From contig JAZNSI010000001.1 in NCBI GenBank assembly GCA_045591175.1, forward strand, positions 1-59,388: DNA of 59,388 bases. The letters are read 5' to 3'. This document shows, one piece after another, positions 43,192 to 51,865 of the stretch. Under the pieces are notes generated by a model. That model was not told where the DNA came from and did not search any database. It saw only the letters and a list, made by a program, of their open reading frames with translations. This DNA is from UBA11524 sp045591175. Lineage in GTDB: Bacteria; Bacillota; Clostridia; Christensenellales; Aristaeellaceae. Each line of letters starts with the position of its first letter. Position 1 is the first letter of the stretch. The translations under genes and the position numbers were made by a program.

Positions 43192-43662
43192 ATGTGGTTT
43201 CGCAGGCGGGCGGCGGAGTTTTCCGATGGCGTGATCGATCTGATCCCGCTGGATCTTTATCCGCCGGATGAAGCGATGGGCTTCGGACGAAATTATGATT
43301 ACATGATCGTCGAGCACGGCCAACGCAAGGAGGCCGGGCGCATCAATCTGCGCCTTGGCGAAAGCGAGTGCATGTACTATTTCGGGCACATCGGCTATCA
43401 TGTGGATCCACCCTTCCGGGGGCATGGATATGCTCGGCGAGCTTGCGAACTGCTGCGTCCGCTGATCCTTCTGCATGGCAAGGAGAGCGTGGTCATCACC
43501 TGTGACCCGGATAATTGGGCTTCCCGCAAGACCTGCATCCGCCTGGGCTGCGAGCTGGAGCGGGAAGTGGACGTCCCGAAGCGTATTCAGACAAAATGGT
43601 TCATCTCCGCGCGGAAGTGCCGCTACATCTGGCGCATGAACAGCCGCATGGACAATGAATAA
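43192..43662 (+). CDS. GNAT family N-acetyltransferase
   Basis: A 156-residue acetyltransferase with motif A VDPPFRGHGYARRACELLRP (about 64-83) and TCDPDNWASRKTCIRLGCEL, a pattern near the RimJ/RimL-like Acetyltransf_3 group but without a clear target. One base separates it from the kinase gene, so they are on one transcript. Confidence 0.85.
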   Translation: MWFRRRAAEFSDGVIDLIPLDLYPPDEAMGFGRNYDYMIVEHGQRKEAGRINLRLGESECMYYFGHIGYHVDPPFRGHGYARRACELLRPLILLHGKESVVITCDPDNWASRKTCIRLGCELEREVDVPKRIQTKWFISARKCRYIWRMNSRMDNE

Positions 43663-43681
43663 TCATAAGGAGAACGGATTC

Positions 43682-44467
43682 ATGAACATGCAGATTTCCG
43701 GTGTGGATATGCATTATGAATTATACGGAAACGGCGAAAAACGTGTGGTTCTGCTCCACGGCTGGGGCTGCTCGGGCGACCTGATGAAGTCTGTCGGTCA
43801 ATCGCTCATGCAGGATATGACCGTCCTGGCAGTGGATTTCCCTGCACACGGCAAGTCCTCGCAGCCGCCGGAACCCTGGGGCGTGCCGGAGTTTGCCGCT
43901 TGCCTCAAGGAACTGCTCGTCAAGCTAGACTTCCTGCCCTGCAGCGTGATCGCCCATTCCTTCGGCGGACGCGTCACCATTGAACTGGCATCCGCAGATG
44001 AGACGCTGTTTGAGCGCATCATCCTGACCGGCGCGGCTGGTATCCGCAAGCAGGCGGACGGTAAGTCATCCAGGAAGACCACCACTTACAAGAAGCTCAA
44101 GAGCCTGGTGGAATTTGCACGCAAGTGCCGCATTTTCGGCAATTTGCCGGATAAGTGGCAGGAAGTGCTCGTTCAGAAGTACGGCTCGAAGGATTATGCA
44201 GCACTTTCGCCTGAAATGCGCAAAACCTTCGTCAAGGTTGTCAATTATGACCAGTCGGAGAAGCTTGCCGCCATCCGGAACAGCACGCTGCTGGTCTGGG
44301 GCGATAAGGATACCGAAACGCCTCTGTGGATGGGGCAGCAGATGGAAAAGGAAATCCCGGACAGCGCGCTGATCGTCCTCAACGGCGGCACCCATTTTGC
44401 ATATCTTGAACATGCGGCGAGGTTCAACGCCATCGCCCGCAGCTTCCTGGTGGAGACCAACGGATAA
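43682..44467 (+). CDS. Alpha/beta hydrolase
   Basis: A 261-residue serine hydrolase. LHGWGCSGDL supplies the oxyanion hole, AHSFGG contains the nucleophile Ser93, WGDKDTETP the Asp and GTHFAYLE the final His. There is no signal peptide. The family covers esterases, lactonases and peptidases. It is followed by the MurF-like and Ddl genes with 17-21 base gaps, so a role in cell-envelope precursor handling is plausible but only by context. Start 43682 follows AAGGAG by 9 bases. Confidence 0.88.
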   Translation: MNMQISGVDMHYELYGNGEKRVVLLHGWGCSGDLMKSVGQSLMQDMTVLAVDFPAHGKSSQPPEPWGVPEFAACLKELLVKLDFLPCSVIAHSFGGRVTIELASADETLFERIILTGAAGIRKQADGKSSRKTTTYKKLKSLVEFARKCRIFGNLPDKWQEVLVQKYGSKDYAALSPEMRKTFVKVVNYDQSEKLAAIRNSTLLVWGDKDTETPLWMGQQMEKEIPDSALIVLNGGTHFAYLEHAARFNAIARSFLVETNG

Positions 44468-44484
44468 GGAAAGGTGAAAGCCTG

Positions 44485-46110
44485 ATGAATACTCTGGTCG
44501 TATGGCTGATCGCGCTGGGCGTGGGCGTTTCGTCGCTGCTTGCCAGCCGGAGCCTGATGCATTATTTCCAGCTGGAGAGCTACCAGTTCCCCGGCTATTT
44601 CCGCACAGTGAAGAGAAATCTTCTGCGCGCGGTGATTCCAGGTCTGATCATGACTGCATATCTGATGCTGCTTCTGCTGATCCACCGCAGCATTGACCGT
44701 ACGCTGGCAGAGGGGAGCATCCTTCGCCTGCTGGTGGCACTTGCAGCGGTTGCGCTGGCGCTGCTTGGCGGCTGGTGGTGCCGCAGCCTCATGCAGGTGA
44801 AGAAGGCGAAGAAGCCCTTCGTTGTCACCATGCGTGTGAAGCGTACCTACATCACCTTGGCCGTCGTGTTTACGCTGATCTGCGCGCTGATCGGCTTTCT
44901 GCTGACCGGCGTTGAGCCGCGGCTGTACTTCATCGGTCTGTTCCCGGTACTGCTGCCCCTGTGGGTGGCGCTGGGCGGTCTGCTTGCCTGGCCGATCGAG
45001 AAGCTGGTGAGCGAGATGTACTTCCGCGATGCGCAGAAGAAACTGGCTTCCCGTCCTGATCTGATCAAGATCGGTATCACCGGCTCCTATGGCAAGACCA
45101 GCGTGAAGTTCATCCTGGGTACCATCCTTCAGGAGAAGTTCCAGGTGCTGGTCACGCCCAGCAGCTTCAATACGCCCATGGGAGTTACGCGCATTATCCG
45201 CGAGAAGCTCATGCCCGCCCATCAGGTGTTTGTGGCAGAGATGGGCGCGCGTCATGTGGGCGACATCAAGGAAATGTGCCGACTGGTGCATCCGCATCAC
45301 GGCGTGCTGACTTCCGTTGGCCCTCAGCATCTGGACACCTTCCGCACACTGGAACGCATCAAATCCACCAAGTATGAGCTGATGGACGCGATTCCTGATG
45401 GCGGCTGCTGCTTCTTCCCGGATGATAAAGCCATATGCCGCGAGCTGTTCGACAAGACTCGCAAGGAAAAGCGGCTGTGCTCCGTACATCCCGGCGTGGA
45501 AGATGCTGACGTTTGGGCGACGGATATCCGCGTGTCACCGCAGGGAAGCTCCTTCGTGCTGCACACGATGAACGATGAAATTGCCTGCCAAACCAAGTTG
45601 CTGGGCGAGCACAATATTCAGAACGTCATCCTGGCGGCGACTGTAGGTCTGCATTTGGGCATGACGCTGCGGCAGATCGCCCGCGGCATCAGCAAGATTG
45701 CCCCCGTGGAGCATCGCTTGCAGCTGATCCCCTCTGCCGGTGTGACCATCATCGACGATGCCTTCAACTCCAACCCTAAGGGCGCACAGGCGGCCTTGAA
45801 GGTGATCCGCGAGTTTGAGGGCCGCCGTATCATCATCACTCCCGGCATGGTGGAGTTGGGCACGGAGGAAGAAGCCTTCAACCGCGAATTCGGCGTTATG
45901 ATGGCGGATTGCGTGGATGTGGCGATCCTCGTGGGTAAGAAGCATACCGCGCCCATCGCAGAGGGCCTCAAGTCCGCCGGTTTCTCCGAGGAGAACCTGC
46001 ACGTTGTTTCCACCCTTGAAGAAGCCAGCGCCATCCTGCGGCAAATCGGCCGACCCGGTGATGTGGCGCTGTTTGAAAACGACCTTCCCGATAATTATTC
46101 CGAAGCCTGA
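44485..46110 (+). CDS. Membrane-anchored MurF-like ligase
   Basis: A 541-residue protein. Residues 1-180 hold about five membrane segments (near 3-22, 47-67, 80-100, 120-142, 147-166). The Mur-ligase ATP domain starts at about 190 with the P-loop GITGSYGKTSVK (197-208), then VFVAEMGARHVGDIKEM and STKYEL, whose Lys is the likely carbamylated one, and the C-terminal domain with EHNIQN and DDAFNSNPKGAQAAL, which is the MurF form (DDxYNANP). Soluble MurF has a UDP-substrate-binding domain at the N-terminus; here a membrane domain replaces it. MurF adds D-Ala-D-Ala to the stem peptide. This enzyme may work at the membrane on a lipid-linked substrate, or be the cell's MurF; the gene alone does not settle it. 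A D-Ala-D-Ala ligase follows. Confidence 0.85.
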   Translation: MNTLVVWLIALGVGVSSLLASRSLMHYFQLESYQFPGYFRTVKRNLLRAVIPGLIMTAYLMLLLLIHRSIDRTLAEGSILRLLVALAAVALALLGGWWCRSLMQVKKAKKPFVVTMRVKRTYITLAVVFTLICALIGFLLTGVEPRLYFIGLFPVLLPLWVALGGLLAWPIEKLVSEMYFRDAQKKLASRPDLIKIGITGSYGKTSVKFILGTILQEKFQVLVTPSSFNTPMGVTRIIREKLMPAHQVFVAEMGARHVGDIKEMCRLVHPHHGVLTSVGPQHLDTFRTLERIKSTKYELMDAIPDGGCCFFPDDKAICRELFDKTRKEKRLCSVHPGVEDADVWATDIRVSPQGSSFVLHTMNDEIACQTKLLGEHNIQNVILAATVGLHLGMTLRQIARGISKIAPVEHRLQLIPSAGVTIIDDAFNSNPKGAQAALKVIREFEGRRIIITPGMVELGTEEEAFNREFGVMMADCVDVAILVGKKHTAPIAEGLKSAGFSEENLHVVSTLEEASAILRQIGRPGDVALFENDLPDNYSEA

Positions 46111-46131
46111 TTATGAATGGAGGCAATTCCC

Positions 46132-47355
46132 ATGGCAAAGATTCAGCTTGGCGTGCTTTTCGGTTCCCGCAGCTGCGAGCGTGAGGTGGCGATCATTTCC
46201 GCGGTGCAGCTGATGAATCATGTGGATACCGAGAAGTACGATGTGATCCCTGTGTACATCAGCGAGCAGGGGATCTGGTATACCGGCGCACCCCTGCGCC
46301 ATATCAAGAATTATACCCCCTTCAATCCCGATATGAAGGGCGTTGATCAGGTGGCGCTGGACATCACCGCAGGCTCCGGCGCGCTGATCGCCAACCGTCC
46401 CGGCAAGGGCCTGTTCGGCAAGCCCACCCAGGAAGTCGTGGCCCGTCTGGAGTGCTGCGTGATCGTCATGCACGGTCTCAACGGCGAGGACGGCACCCTC
46501 CAGGGCATGCTGGAGCTGGCGAATCTGCCCTACACCTCTGCTGGTGTTGCCGGCAGCGCTATCGGCATGGACAAGATCATGATGAAGCAGTTCTTCCGCG
46601 GCGCGGGCACGCTGCCCTGCCTGCCGGACTGCTGGTTCACCCGCTCCATGTTCCAGGCTGACCGTGAGGCAGTGCTGGACAAGGTCGAGAAGGAACTGGG
46701 TTATCCTGTGTTTGTGAAGCCTGCGAATCTGGGCTCTTCCATCGGCGTATCCCGCGCGGATGACCGCGAGGGCCTGATCGACAGCCTGGAGCTGGCCTTC
46801 GACTACGATCGCCGTGTGCTGGTGGAGAAGGGCCTCGACAAGCCCATCGAGCTGAATTGCTCCGTCCTGGGCTATGATGATGACGTGACCGCCAGCCCCA
46901 TTGAGATGCCCATTTCCGGCGAACAGTTCCTGGACTTCAAGGAGAAGTATCTGGCGGGCGGCGGCTCCAAGGGAATGGCGAGCCTGCACCGTGTTCTGCC
47001 TGCGCCCATCGAGGACAGCCTGCGGGACGAGATTCAGCGGCTTTCCTGCGAGATCTTCCGTATGCTGGACTGCAAGGGCGTTGTTCGCATCGACTATATG
47101 TTCGACAAGACTACGGAAAAGGTGTATATCACCGAGATCAACACCATCCCCGGCAGTCTGGCATTCTATCTGTGGGAAAATGCGGGCATGAAGTATTCAC
47201 AGCTGATCGACAAGATGGTGGAATCTGCTCTGCGCGCCCATGAGGACCGCAATCTGCGCAACTATGCCTTTACGTCCGACATCCTGAAGTCCGTATCGCT
47301 GGGCGGCGCTAAGGGTGCGAAGGGCGCCAAGGGCAGCAAGGGAGCGAAACTGTGA
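46132..47355 (+). CDS. ddl: D-alanine--D-alanine ligase family, with basic repeat tail
   Basis: Joins two D-alanines using ATP. The 407-residue ATP-grasp protein has GVLFGSRSCEREVAIISAVQ at the start, the HGLNGEDGTLQGMLELANLP segment, VFVKPANLGSSIGVSR in the ATP-grasp domain and ITEINTIPGSLAFYLWE with metal ligands. It is about 40 residues longer than E. coli DdlA/B. The last 17 residues form Gly-Ala-Lys/Gly-Ser-Lys repeats (391-407), strongly basic and flexible. In context with the MurF-like membrane enzyme this tail may hold the ligase near the acidic membrane. Start 46132 follows GGAGG by 9 bases. The GTG of the next gene overlaps the stop. Confidence 0.92.
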   Translation: MAKIQLGVLFGSRSCEREVAIISAVQLMNHVDTEKYDVIPVYISEQGIWYTGAPLRHIKNYTPFNPDMKGVDQVALDITAGSGALIANRPGKGLFGKPTQEVVARLECCVIVMHGLNGEDGTLQGMLELANLPYTSAGVAGSAIGMDKIMMKQFFRGAGTLPCLPDCWFTRSMFQADREAVLDKVEKELGYPVFVKPANLGSSIGVSRADDREGLIDSLELAFDYDRRVLVEKGLDKPIELNCSVLGYDDDVTASPIEMPISGEQFLDFKEKYLAGGGSKGMASLHRVLPAPIEDSLRDEIQRLSCEIFRMLDCKGVVRIDYMFDKTTEKVYITEINTIPGSLAFYLWENAGMKYSQLIDKMVESALRAHEDRNLRNYAFTSDILKSVSLGGAKGAKGAKGSKGAKL

Positions 47356-47807
47356 GTACCGTTCGCCGTCCCCGCGTACAGCGGGAGCAGGAGCAGCCCC
47401 GGGAGGAAACGCAGGATATCCTGACCTTTCTGCCGGAGGAGAATCAGCCGCTGCTGGCGACCAACACCGGGGTCCGCCTTGCCTGTACGATGGCTGCTAT
47501 GCTCAGTCCTTTCGCCATCTTCCTGTGCTGGGCGGAGAAGGAGAGTCGGGTCATTCGCCGGTTTTCGGTGCAATCCACTGTGCTGGCGCTTTTGCACCTG
47601 CTGGGAGGAGCGATCCTCGGCATTATCAGCCTGCTGGTCGGAAGCGTGCCTTATTTCGGCTTCCTTATGCGGCTGATGGGCTGGCTGATCTACATTGCGG
47701 TTGCGCTGGTCGCGCTGTTCCTGCGACTGAAGCTGATGGAGCACGCCTGGCATGGCCGAAGATTTGATCTGCCGCTGGCGGAGCGATTCATCCGCAGATA
47801 TTATTGA
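47352..47807 (+). CDS. DUF4870-like small membrane protein
   Basis: A 151-residue protein: a polar, Arg/Gln-rich N-terminus of 40 residues, then hydrophobic segments at about 43-60, 78-98 and 104-125, and a basic C-terminus. The layout and the RRFSVQSTVLALLH motif resemble DUF4870/Tic20-like proteins. It begins with GTG overlapping the Ddl stop by 4 bases. Function unknown; its coupling to the ligase gene suggests work at the membrane with the MurF/Ddl pair. Confidence 0.7.
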   Translation: MSTVRRPRVQREQEQPREETQDILTFLPEENQPLLATNTGVRLACTMAAMLSPFAIFLCWAEKESRVIRRFSVQSTVLALLHLLGGAILGIISLLVGSVPYFGFLMRLMGWLIYIAVALVALFLRLKLMEHAWHGRRFDLPLAERFIRRYY

Positions 47808-47834
47808 GAATTTGTACGATCGAGGAGGAGACAC

Positions 47835-49706
47835 ATGCGTCTTGACCAGATCGAAACGCCTAAGATCTTAAAGGACTTATCAATAGAGGAATTATCGGAC
47901 CTTGCCGGGCAGATCCGCAGCGAGCTGGTGACCACCGTTGCCCGTAACGGCGGTCACCTGGCTTCCAACCTGGGCGTGGTGGAGCTGACGCTGGCGCTGC
48001 ACCGTGTGTTCGATATGCCAACGGACAAGCTCGTGTTTGACGTGGGGCATCAAAGCTATGTACACAAGCTGCTGACGGGACGCTATCACCAATTCCACAG
48101 TCTGCGGACTTACGGCGGCCTGTCCGGTTTCCCCAAACGCAGCGAGAGCGAATACGATGCCTTCGAGACCGGCCATGCCTCCACCGCGATCTCCGCTGCA
48201 TTGGGCATGGCGCGTGCCCGTGATCAGCTGGGGCAGGATCATCAGGTGATCGCCCTGGTCGGCGATGGTGCGATGACCGGCGGTATGTGCTACGAGGCGC
48301 TGAATGACGCTGGCAATTCCAAGACCCGGATGATCGTTATCCTGAACGACAACGAGATGTCCATTGCCCGCAATGTGGGCGCGCTCAGCAGGCATTTGAC
48401 CAACCTGCGTGCGTCACGCGGCTGGAAGGACGCAAAAACTGTTGTCCGCAGCGGCCTGAGTGCCATCCCGCTGATCGGTAAACCCTTGGCGGGCTTCATG
48501 TCCTGGTTGAAAGATTCCATCAAGTCCATTTTTGTTAATGAACAGAGCGAAGGCTTCTTTGATGCGCTGGGGTTCCGCTACTATGGCCCCATTGATGGTC
48601 ATGACCTGCCGGGCCTCATTCACACGCTTGAAAACGTGAAGGAGCTGCAGGAACCGGTGGTCGTCCATGTGCTGACCCAGAAGGGCCATGGCTATGACAA
48701 GGCGGAAGAGAAACCGGAAATCTTCCATGGGACGCCGCCCTTTTATGTGGATTCCGGTGACAGGCGAAAGGTTGGGATGCTGCCTTCCTACGGTACAGTG
48801 ATGGCCAAAACGCTGGCTGAACTTGCTGAAAAAGACGCGCGCATCATTACCATTACCGCCGCGATGCCCAGTGGAACCGGCCTGAATCATTTTCAGGAGA
48901 GGTATCCGGATCGCATGCTCGACGTCGGCATTGCTGAGGAGCACGCCGTTACCATGGCTGCGGGCCTTGCGGCAGGTGGTATGAAGCCCTATTTTGCGGT
49001 GTATGCGTCGTTCTTTCAGCGAAGCTTTGACCAGATGATTCACGATGTGTGCATGCCGAAACTCCCTGTGACGCTGATGCTCGACAGGGCCGGTCTGGTT
49101 GGTGAGGACGGTGAAACCCATCACGGTGTGTGGGACTTCGCGTCTACGCTGCCGGTGCCGAACCTGACGGTGCTGGCGCCCCGTGACATTGGCGAATTGC
49201 AGGCGATGACGCGCTGGTCTGTGAATTGCGATGGTCCCTGCGTGATCCGTTATGGCCGCACCAGCGTTGATCTGAGCGCACGATATCAGACTGGTGAGCG
49301 CTTCATTCCCGGAAAGTGGGAGACGCTGGAAACCGGCGACGCCTGTACGATCCTGGCCGTTGGCTCCATGGTGGAGACGGCTATTGGCGTCCGGGATGCG
49401 CTTGCAGAAAAGGGGATCCTTGCCCGGCTGGTGAACGCGTCCAGCGTAAAGCCTATGGATGAGGCGATGCTGCGCGAAATTGCGGACAAGCCTGTATTCA
49501 CCATCGAAGAGCATGTGCGTACCGGCGGCTTTGGTGCGGCGGTATGCGAATTCATGGCAGACAACGGACTGCCTGCTCCGGCGAAGATTTTTGCGCTGCC
49601 AGACGCTTTTATCACCCATGGCAGCCGCGCGATCCTGCTGGATAAGTGCGGATTGTCACAGGAGACAATCACGGAAGACATCATCAAAATCCTTCAACAG
49701 AAGTAA
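47835..49706 (+). CDS. dxs: 1-deoxy-D-xylulose-5-phosphate synthase
   Basis: First enzyme of the MEP isoprenoid pathway, condensing pyruvate with glyceraldehyde 3-phosphate with thiamine diphosphate. The 623 residues have SELVTTVARNGGHLASNLGVVE, the GDGAMTGGMCYEALNDAGN ThDP motif, the transketolase Pyr domain with EEHAVTMAAGLA and the C-terminal domain with FTIEEHVRTGGFG. AGGAGG ribosome site 6 bases upstream. The dxs-tlyA-nadK-argR-recN order is a well-known Firmicutes cluster. Confidence 0.97.
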   Translation: MRLDQIETPKILKDLSIEELSDLAGQIRSELVTTVARNGGHLASNLGVVELTLALHRVFDMPTDKLVFDVGHQSYVHKLLTGRYHQFHSLRTYGGLSGFPKRSESEYDAFETGHASTAISAALGMARARDQLGQDHQVIALVGDGAMTGGMCYEALNDAGNSKTRMIVILNDNEMSIARNVGALSRHLTNLRASRGWKDAKTVVRSGLSAIPLIGKPLAGFMSWLKDSIKSIFVNEQSEGFFDALGFRYYGPIDGHDLPGLIHTLENVKELQEPVVVHVLTQKGHGYDKAEEKPEIFHGTPPFYVDSGDRRKVGMLPSYGTVMAKTLAELAEKDARIITITAAMPSGTGLNHFQERYPDRMLDVGIAEEHAVTMAAGLAAGGMKPYFAVYASFFQRSFDQMIHDVCMPKLPVTLMLDRAGLVGEDGETHHGVWDFASTLPVPNLTVLAPRDIGELQAMTRWSVNCDGPCVIRYGRTSVDLSARYQTGERFIPGKWETLETGDACTILAVGSMVETAIGVRDALAEKGILARLVNASSVKPMDEAMLREIADKPVFTIEEHVRTGGFGAAVCEFMADNGLPAPAKIFALPDAFITHGSRAILLDKCGLSQETITEDIIKILQQK

Positions 49707-49718
49707 TGAGGAAACGAT

Positions 49719-50525
49719 ATGAGTGAGAAGCAGCGGGCTGATGTGGCCCTGGTGGAGCGCGGCTTGTGTGAAAGCCGGGCCAAGGCTCAAGCCAGCATCA
49801 TGGCAGGAGAGGTGTTTGTGGGGCTGCGCCGCATCAACAAGGCCAGCGAGATCATCAAACCTGAGGACGAGTTGTCCATCAAGGGAAGCGCCAATCCCTA
49901 CGCCAGCCGTGGCGGATTGAAGCTGGAGAAGGCCATCAAGTCCTTCTATGCGGATCTGAACGGAAAGGTTTGCATGGACATTGGTGCTGCCACCGGCGGA
50001 TTTACGGATGTATGCCTGCAAAATGGCGCTGCGCATGTGTACGCCATTGATGTGGGCTATGGGCAGTTTGCCTGGAAGCTGCGCAATGATCCCCGCGTGA
50101 CGCTGATGGAGCGCACCAACGCCCGTCACCTTACGCCGGAAATGGTGCCGCTGCACCCCACCGTGACGGTGATGGATGTGTCATTCATCAGTATCCGCTT
50201 GATCCTGCCTGTCGCTGCGCAGCTGATGGGCGAGGAGGGCGTGTTCTACACGCTGATCAAGCCTCAGTTTGAAGCCGGCCCTGACCGGGTGGGGAAGAAG
50301 GGCGTCGTCCGCGACGCCAAGGTACATCAGGATGTGCTGCAGGAGATCGTGGATTTCTGTCCGACGATCGGCTGGCAGGTACAGGCCCTGGATTACTCGC
50401 CCATCAAGGGTCCCGAAGGCAACATTGAATTCCTCGCGAAGATCACCGTGCGAACCCAGGATGAAGAGCCGGTCACGCCGGACGTCATCCGCGCGCTGGT
50501 GAGTCGCGCTCATACCGAAATGTAA
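49719..50525 (+). CDS. tlyA: TlyA-family rRNA 2'-O-methyltransferase
   Basis: A 268-residue protein: an N-terminal S4 RNA-binding domain (ALVERGLCESRAKAQ) followed by an FtsJ-like methyltransferase domain with KLEKAIKSFY, the SAM motif DIGAATGGFTDVCLQ and the catalytic Lys in LIKPQFEAGPDRV. TlyA methylates ribose in 16S and 23S rRNA; relatives without known haemolytic activity are found in most Clostridia. 12 bases after dxs. Confidence 0.94.
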   Translation: MSEKQRADVALVERGLCESRAKAQASIMAGEVFVGLRRINKASEIIKPEDELSIKGSANPYASRGGLKLEKAIKSFYADLNGKVCMDIGAATGGFTDVCLQNGAAHVYAIDVGYGQFAWKLRNDPRVTLMERTNARHLTPEMVPLHPTVTVMDVSFISIRLILPVAAQLMGEEGVFYTLIKPQFEAGPDRVGKKGVVRDAKVHQDVLQEIVDFCPTIGWQVQALDYSPIKGPEGNIEFLAKITVRTQDEEPVTPDVIRALVSRAHTEM

Positions 50526-50537
50526 GTTGGTGAAGAA

Positions 50538-51368
50538 ATGCTGCATATCGGCATCATCATGCATTCCCGACGCGCAGATGCTCTGGCGTATGCCGGCCGG
50601 ATCGTTGCGTACCTGACCAAGCGCGGCGTATCAGTCAGCGCGGAGGACGAATTCGCTGCTGACCTGTGTGTCGAGGCGTTTTCCGCGGCTGACAAGGCGG
50701 ATGTGATCATCTCCCTGGGCGGCGATGGCACACTTTTGCGGGGGATCCAGTACGCCTACCGGTGGGAAGCGCCGCTGCTGGGCATCAACCTGGGCCGGGT
50801 GGGCTTCCTGACGGAGGCTGAACCCGGCAATATCGAAGCTACGCTGGATGCTGTCATTGATGGCAGCTACGAGGTGGAGGAACGTCCGGTACTGCATGTT
50901 GAAGCGGCAGGACAGCGCTGGCATGCGCTCAACGACGTGGTGCTTTCCCGCGGCGGACGGGCGCGCCTGACCACCATCAACGCCTTTGTGGATGATGAGC
51001 TCTCCGGCAGATATGTGGCGGACGGTGTGGTCGTTGCAACGCCAACCGGCTCCACGGGATACTCACTGTCTGCGGGCGGGCCGATCATTTCCCCGAAGGT
51101 GGACTGCATGGTTATCACACCCATTTGCGCTCATACGCTGCAGCATCGCCCAACGGTGGTGCATGGCGGCGCGCACATTGATCTGGAGCTGATCCCTGAT
51201 GATATGCAGACGGCTTCGCTGCAGGTAGATGGGCAGAGCTGCGTGGAGCTGCGCAGCGGCATGTGCGCCAGCATCCGGATGGATTCACGGCCCATTCGCC
51301 TCATCCGGCTGAAGGAACAGCGATTCTTCCAGCTTGTCCGGGACAAGCTGACCGAGTGGACAAGATAA
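50538..51368 (+). CDS. nadK: NAD kinase
   Basis: Makes NADP from NAD with ATP. The 276-residue protein has the diacylglycerol-kinase-like motif ISLGGDGTLLRG, the NLGRVGFLTEAEP segment and TPTGSTGYSLSAGGPI, and the DVVLSRGG signature. Length and motifs are those of NadK. 12 bases after tlyA. Confidence 0.96.
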   Translation: MLHIGIIMHSRRADALAYAGRIVAYLTKRGVSVSAEDEFAADLCVEAFSAADKADVIISLGGDGTLLRGIQYAYRWEAPLLGINLGRVGFLTEAEPGNIEATLDAVIDGSYEVEERPVLHVEAAGQRWHALNDVVLSRGGRARLTTINAFVDDELSGRYVADGVVVATPTGSTGYSLSAGGPIISPKVDCMVITPICAHTLQHRPTVVHGGAHIDLELIPDDMQTASLQVDGQSCVELRSGMCASIRMDSRPIRLIRLKEQRFFQLVRDKLTEWTR

Positions 51369-51390
51369 ATCAACCAAGGAGAATACGACG

Positions 51391-51840
51391 ATGAAGACTG
51401 TACGTCAGGTCACGATCCTTGACATCATTGAAAAGAACGAGATCGAAACCCAGGAGGAGCTGGCGGACGCTCTGCGGATGCGGGGCATCCAGGTCACCCA
51501 GGCCACCGTTTCCCGCGATATCAAGGAGCTGCGGCTGCTGAAGGTTCTGACCCCCATGGGCACCTACAAATATGCGACTGCGGACAAGGCTGAAAACGGC
51601 CTGACGGACCGCTTTATCCGCATGCTGGCCGAGAGTGTGCTTTCCGTGGCGGATTCCGGCAACATGATCGTGATCAAGACCCTGTCGGGTTCTGCTGCGG
51701 TGGCGGCGGAGGCGCTGGACAGCTTCCACTGGCCGGAGGTACTGGGTACCATCGCGGGCGACAACACCATCTTCATGGTCGTGCGTTCCGAAGCGGAGGT
51801 TCACACTGTGACCAGCCGCATTCAGGACATGATGAAGTGA
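51391..51840 (+). CDS. argR: Arginine repressor ArgR
   Basis: A 149-residue regulator of arginine metabolism. The N-terminal winged helix (TQEELADALRMRGIQVTQAT, SRDIKELRLLK) binds ARG boxes, and the C-terminal hexamer domain has TLSGSAAVAAEALDSF and GTIAGDNTIFMV with the arginine-contact residues. No arginine-biosynthesis genes are in the window; argR between nadK and recN is the usual Firmicutes position. Confidence 0.96.
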   Translation: MKTVRQVTILDIIEKNEIETQEELADALRMRGIQVTQATVSRDIKELRLLKVLTPMGTYKYATADKAENGLTDRFIRMLAESVLSVADSGNMIVIKTLSGSAAVAAEALDSFHWPEVLGTIAGDNTIFMVVRSEAEVHTVTSRIQDMMK

Positions 51841-51865
51841 CGCACAAGACAAGGAGCATCAAGCC

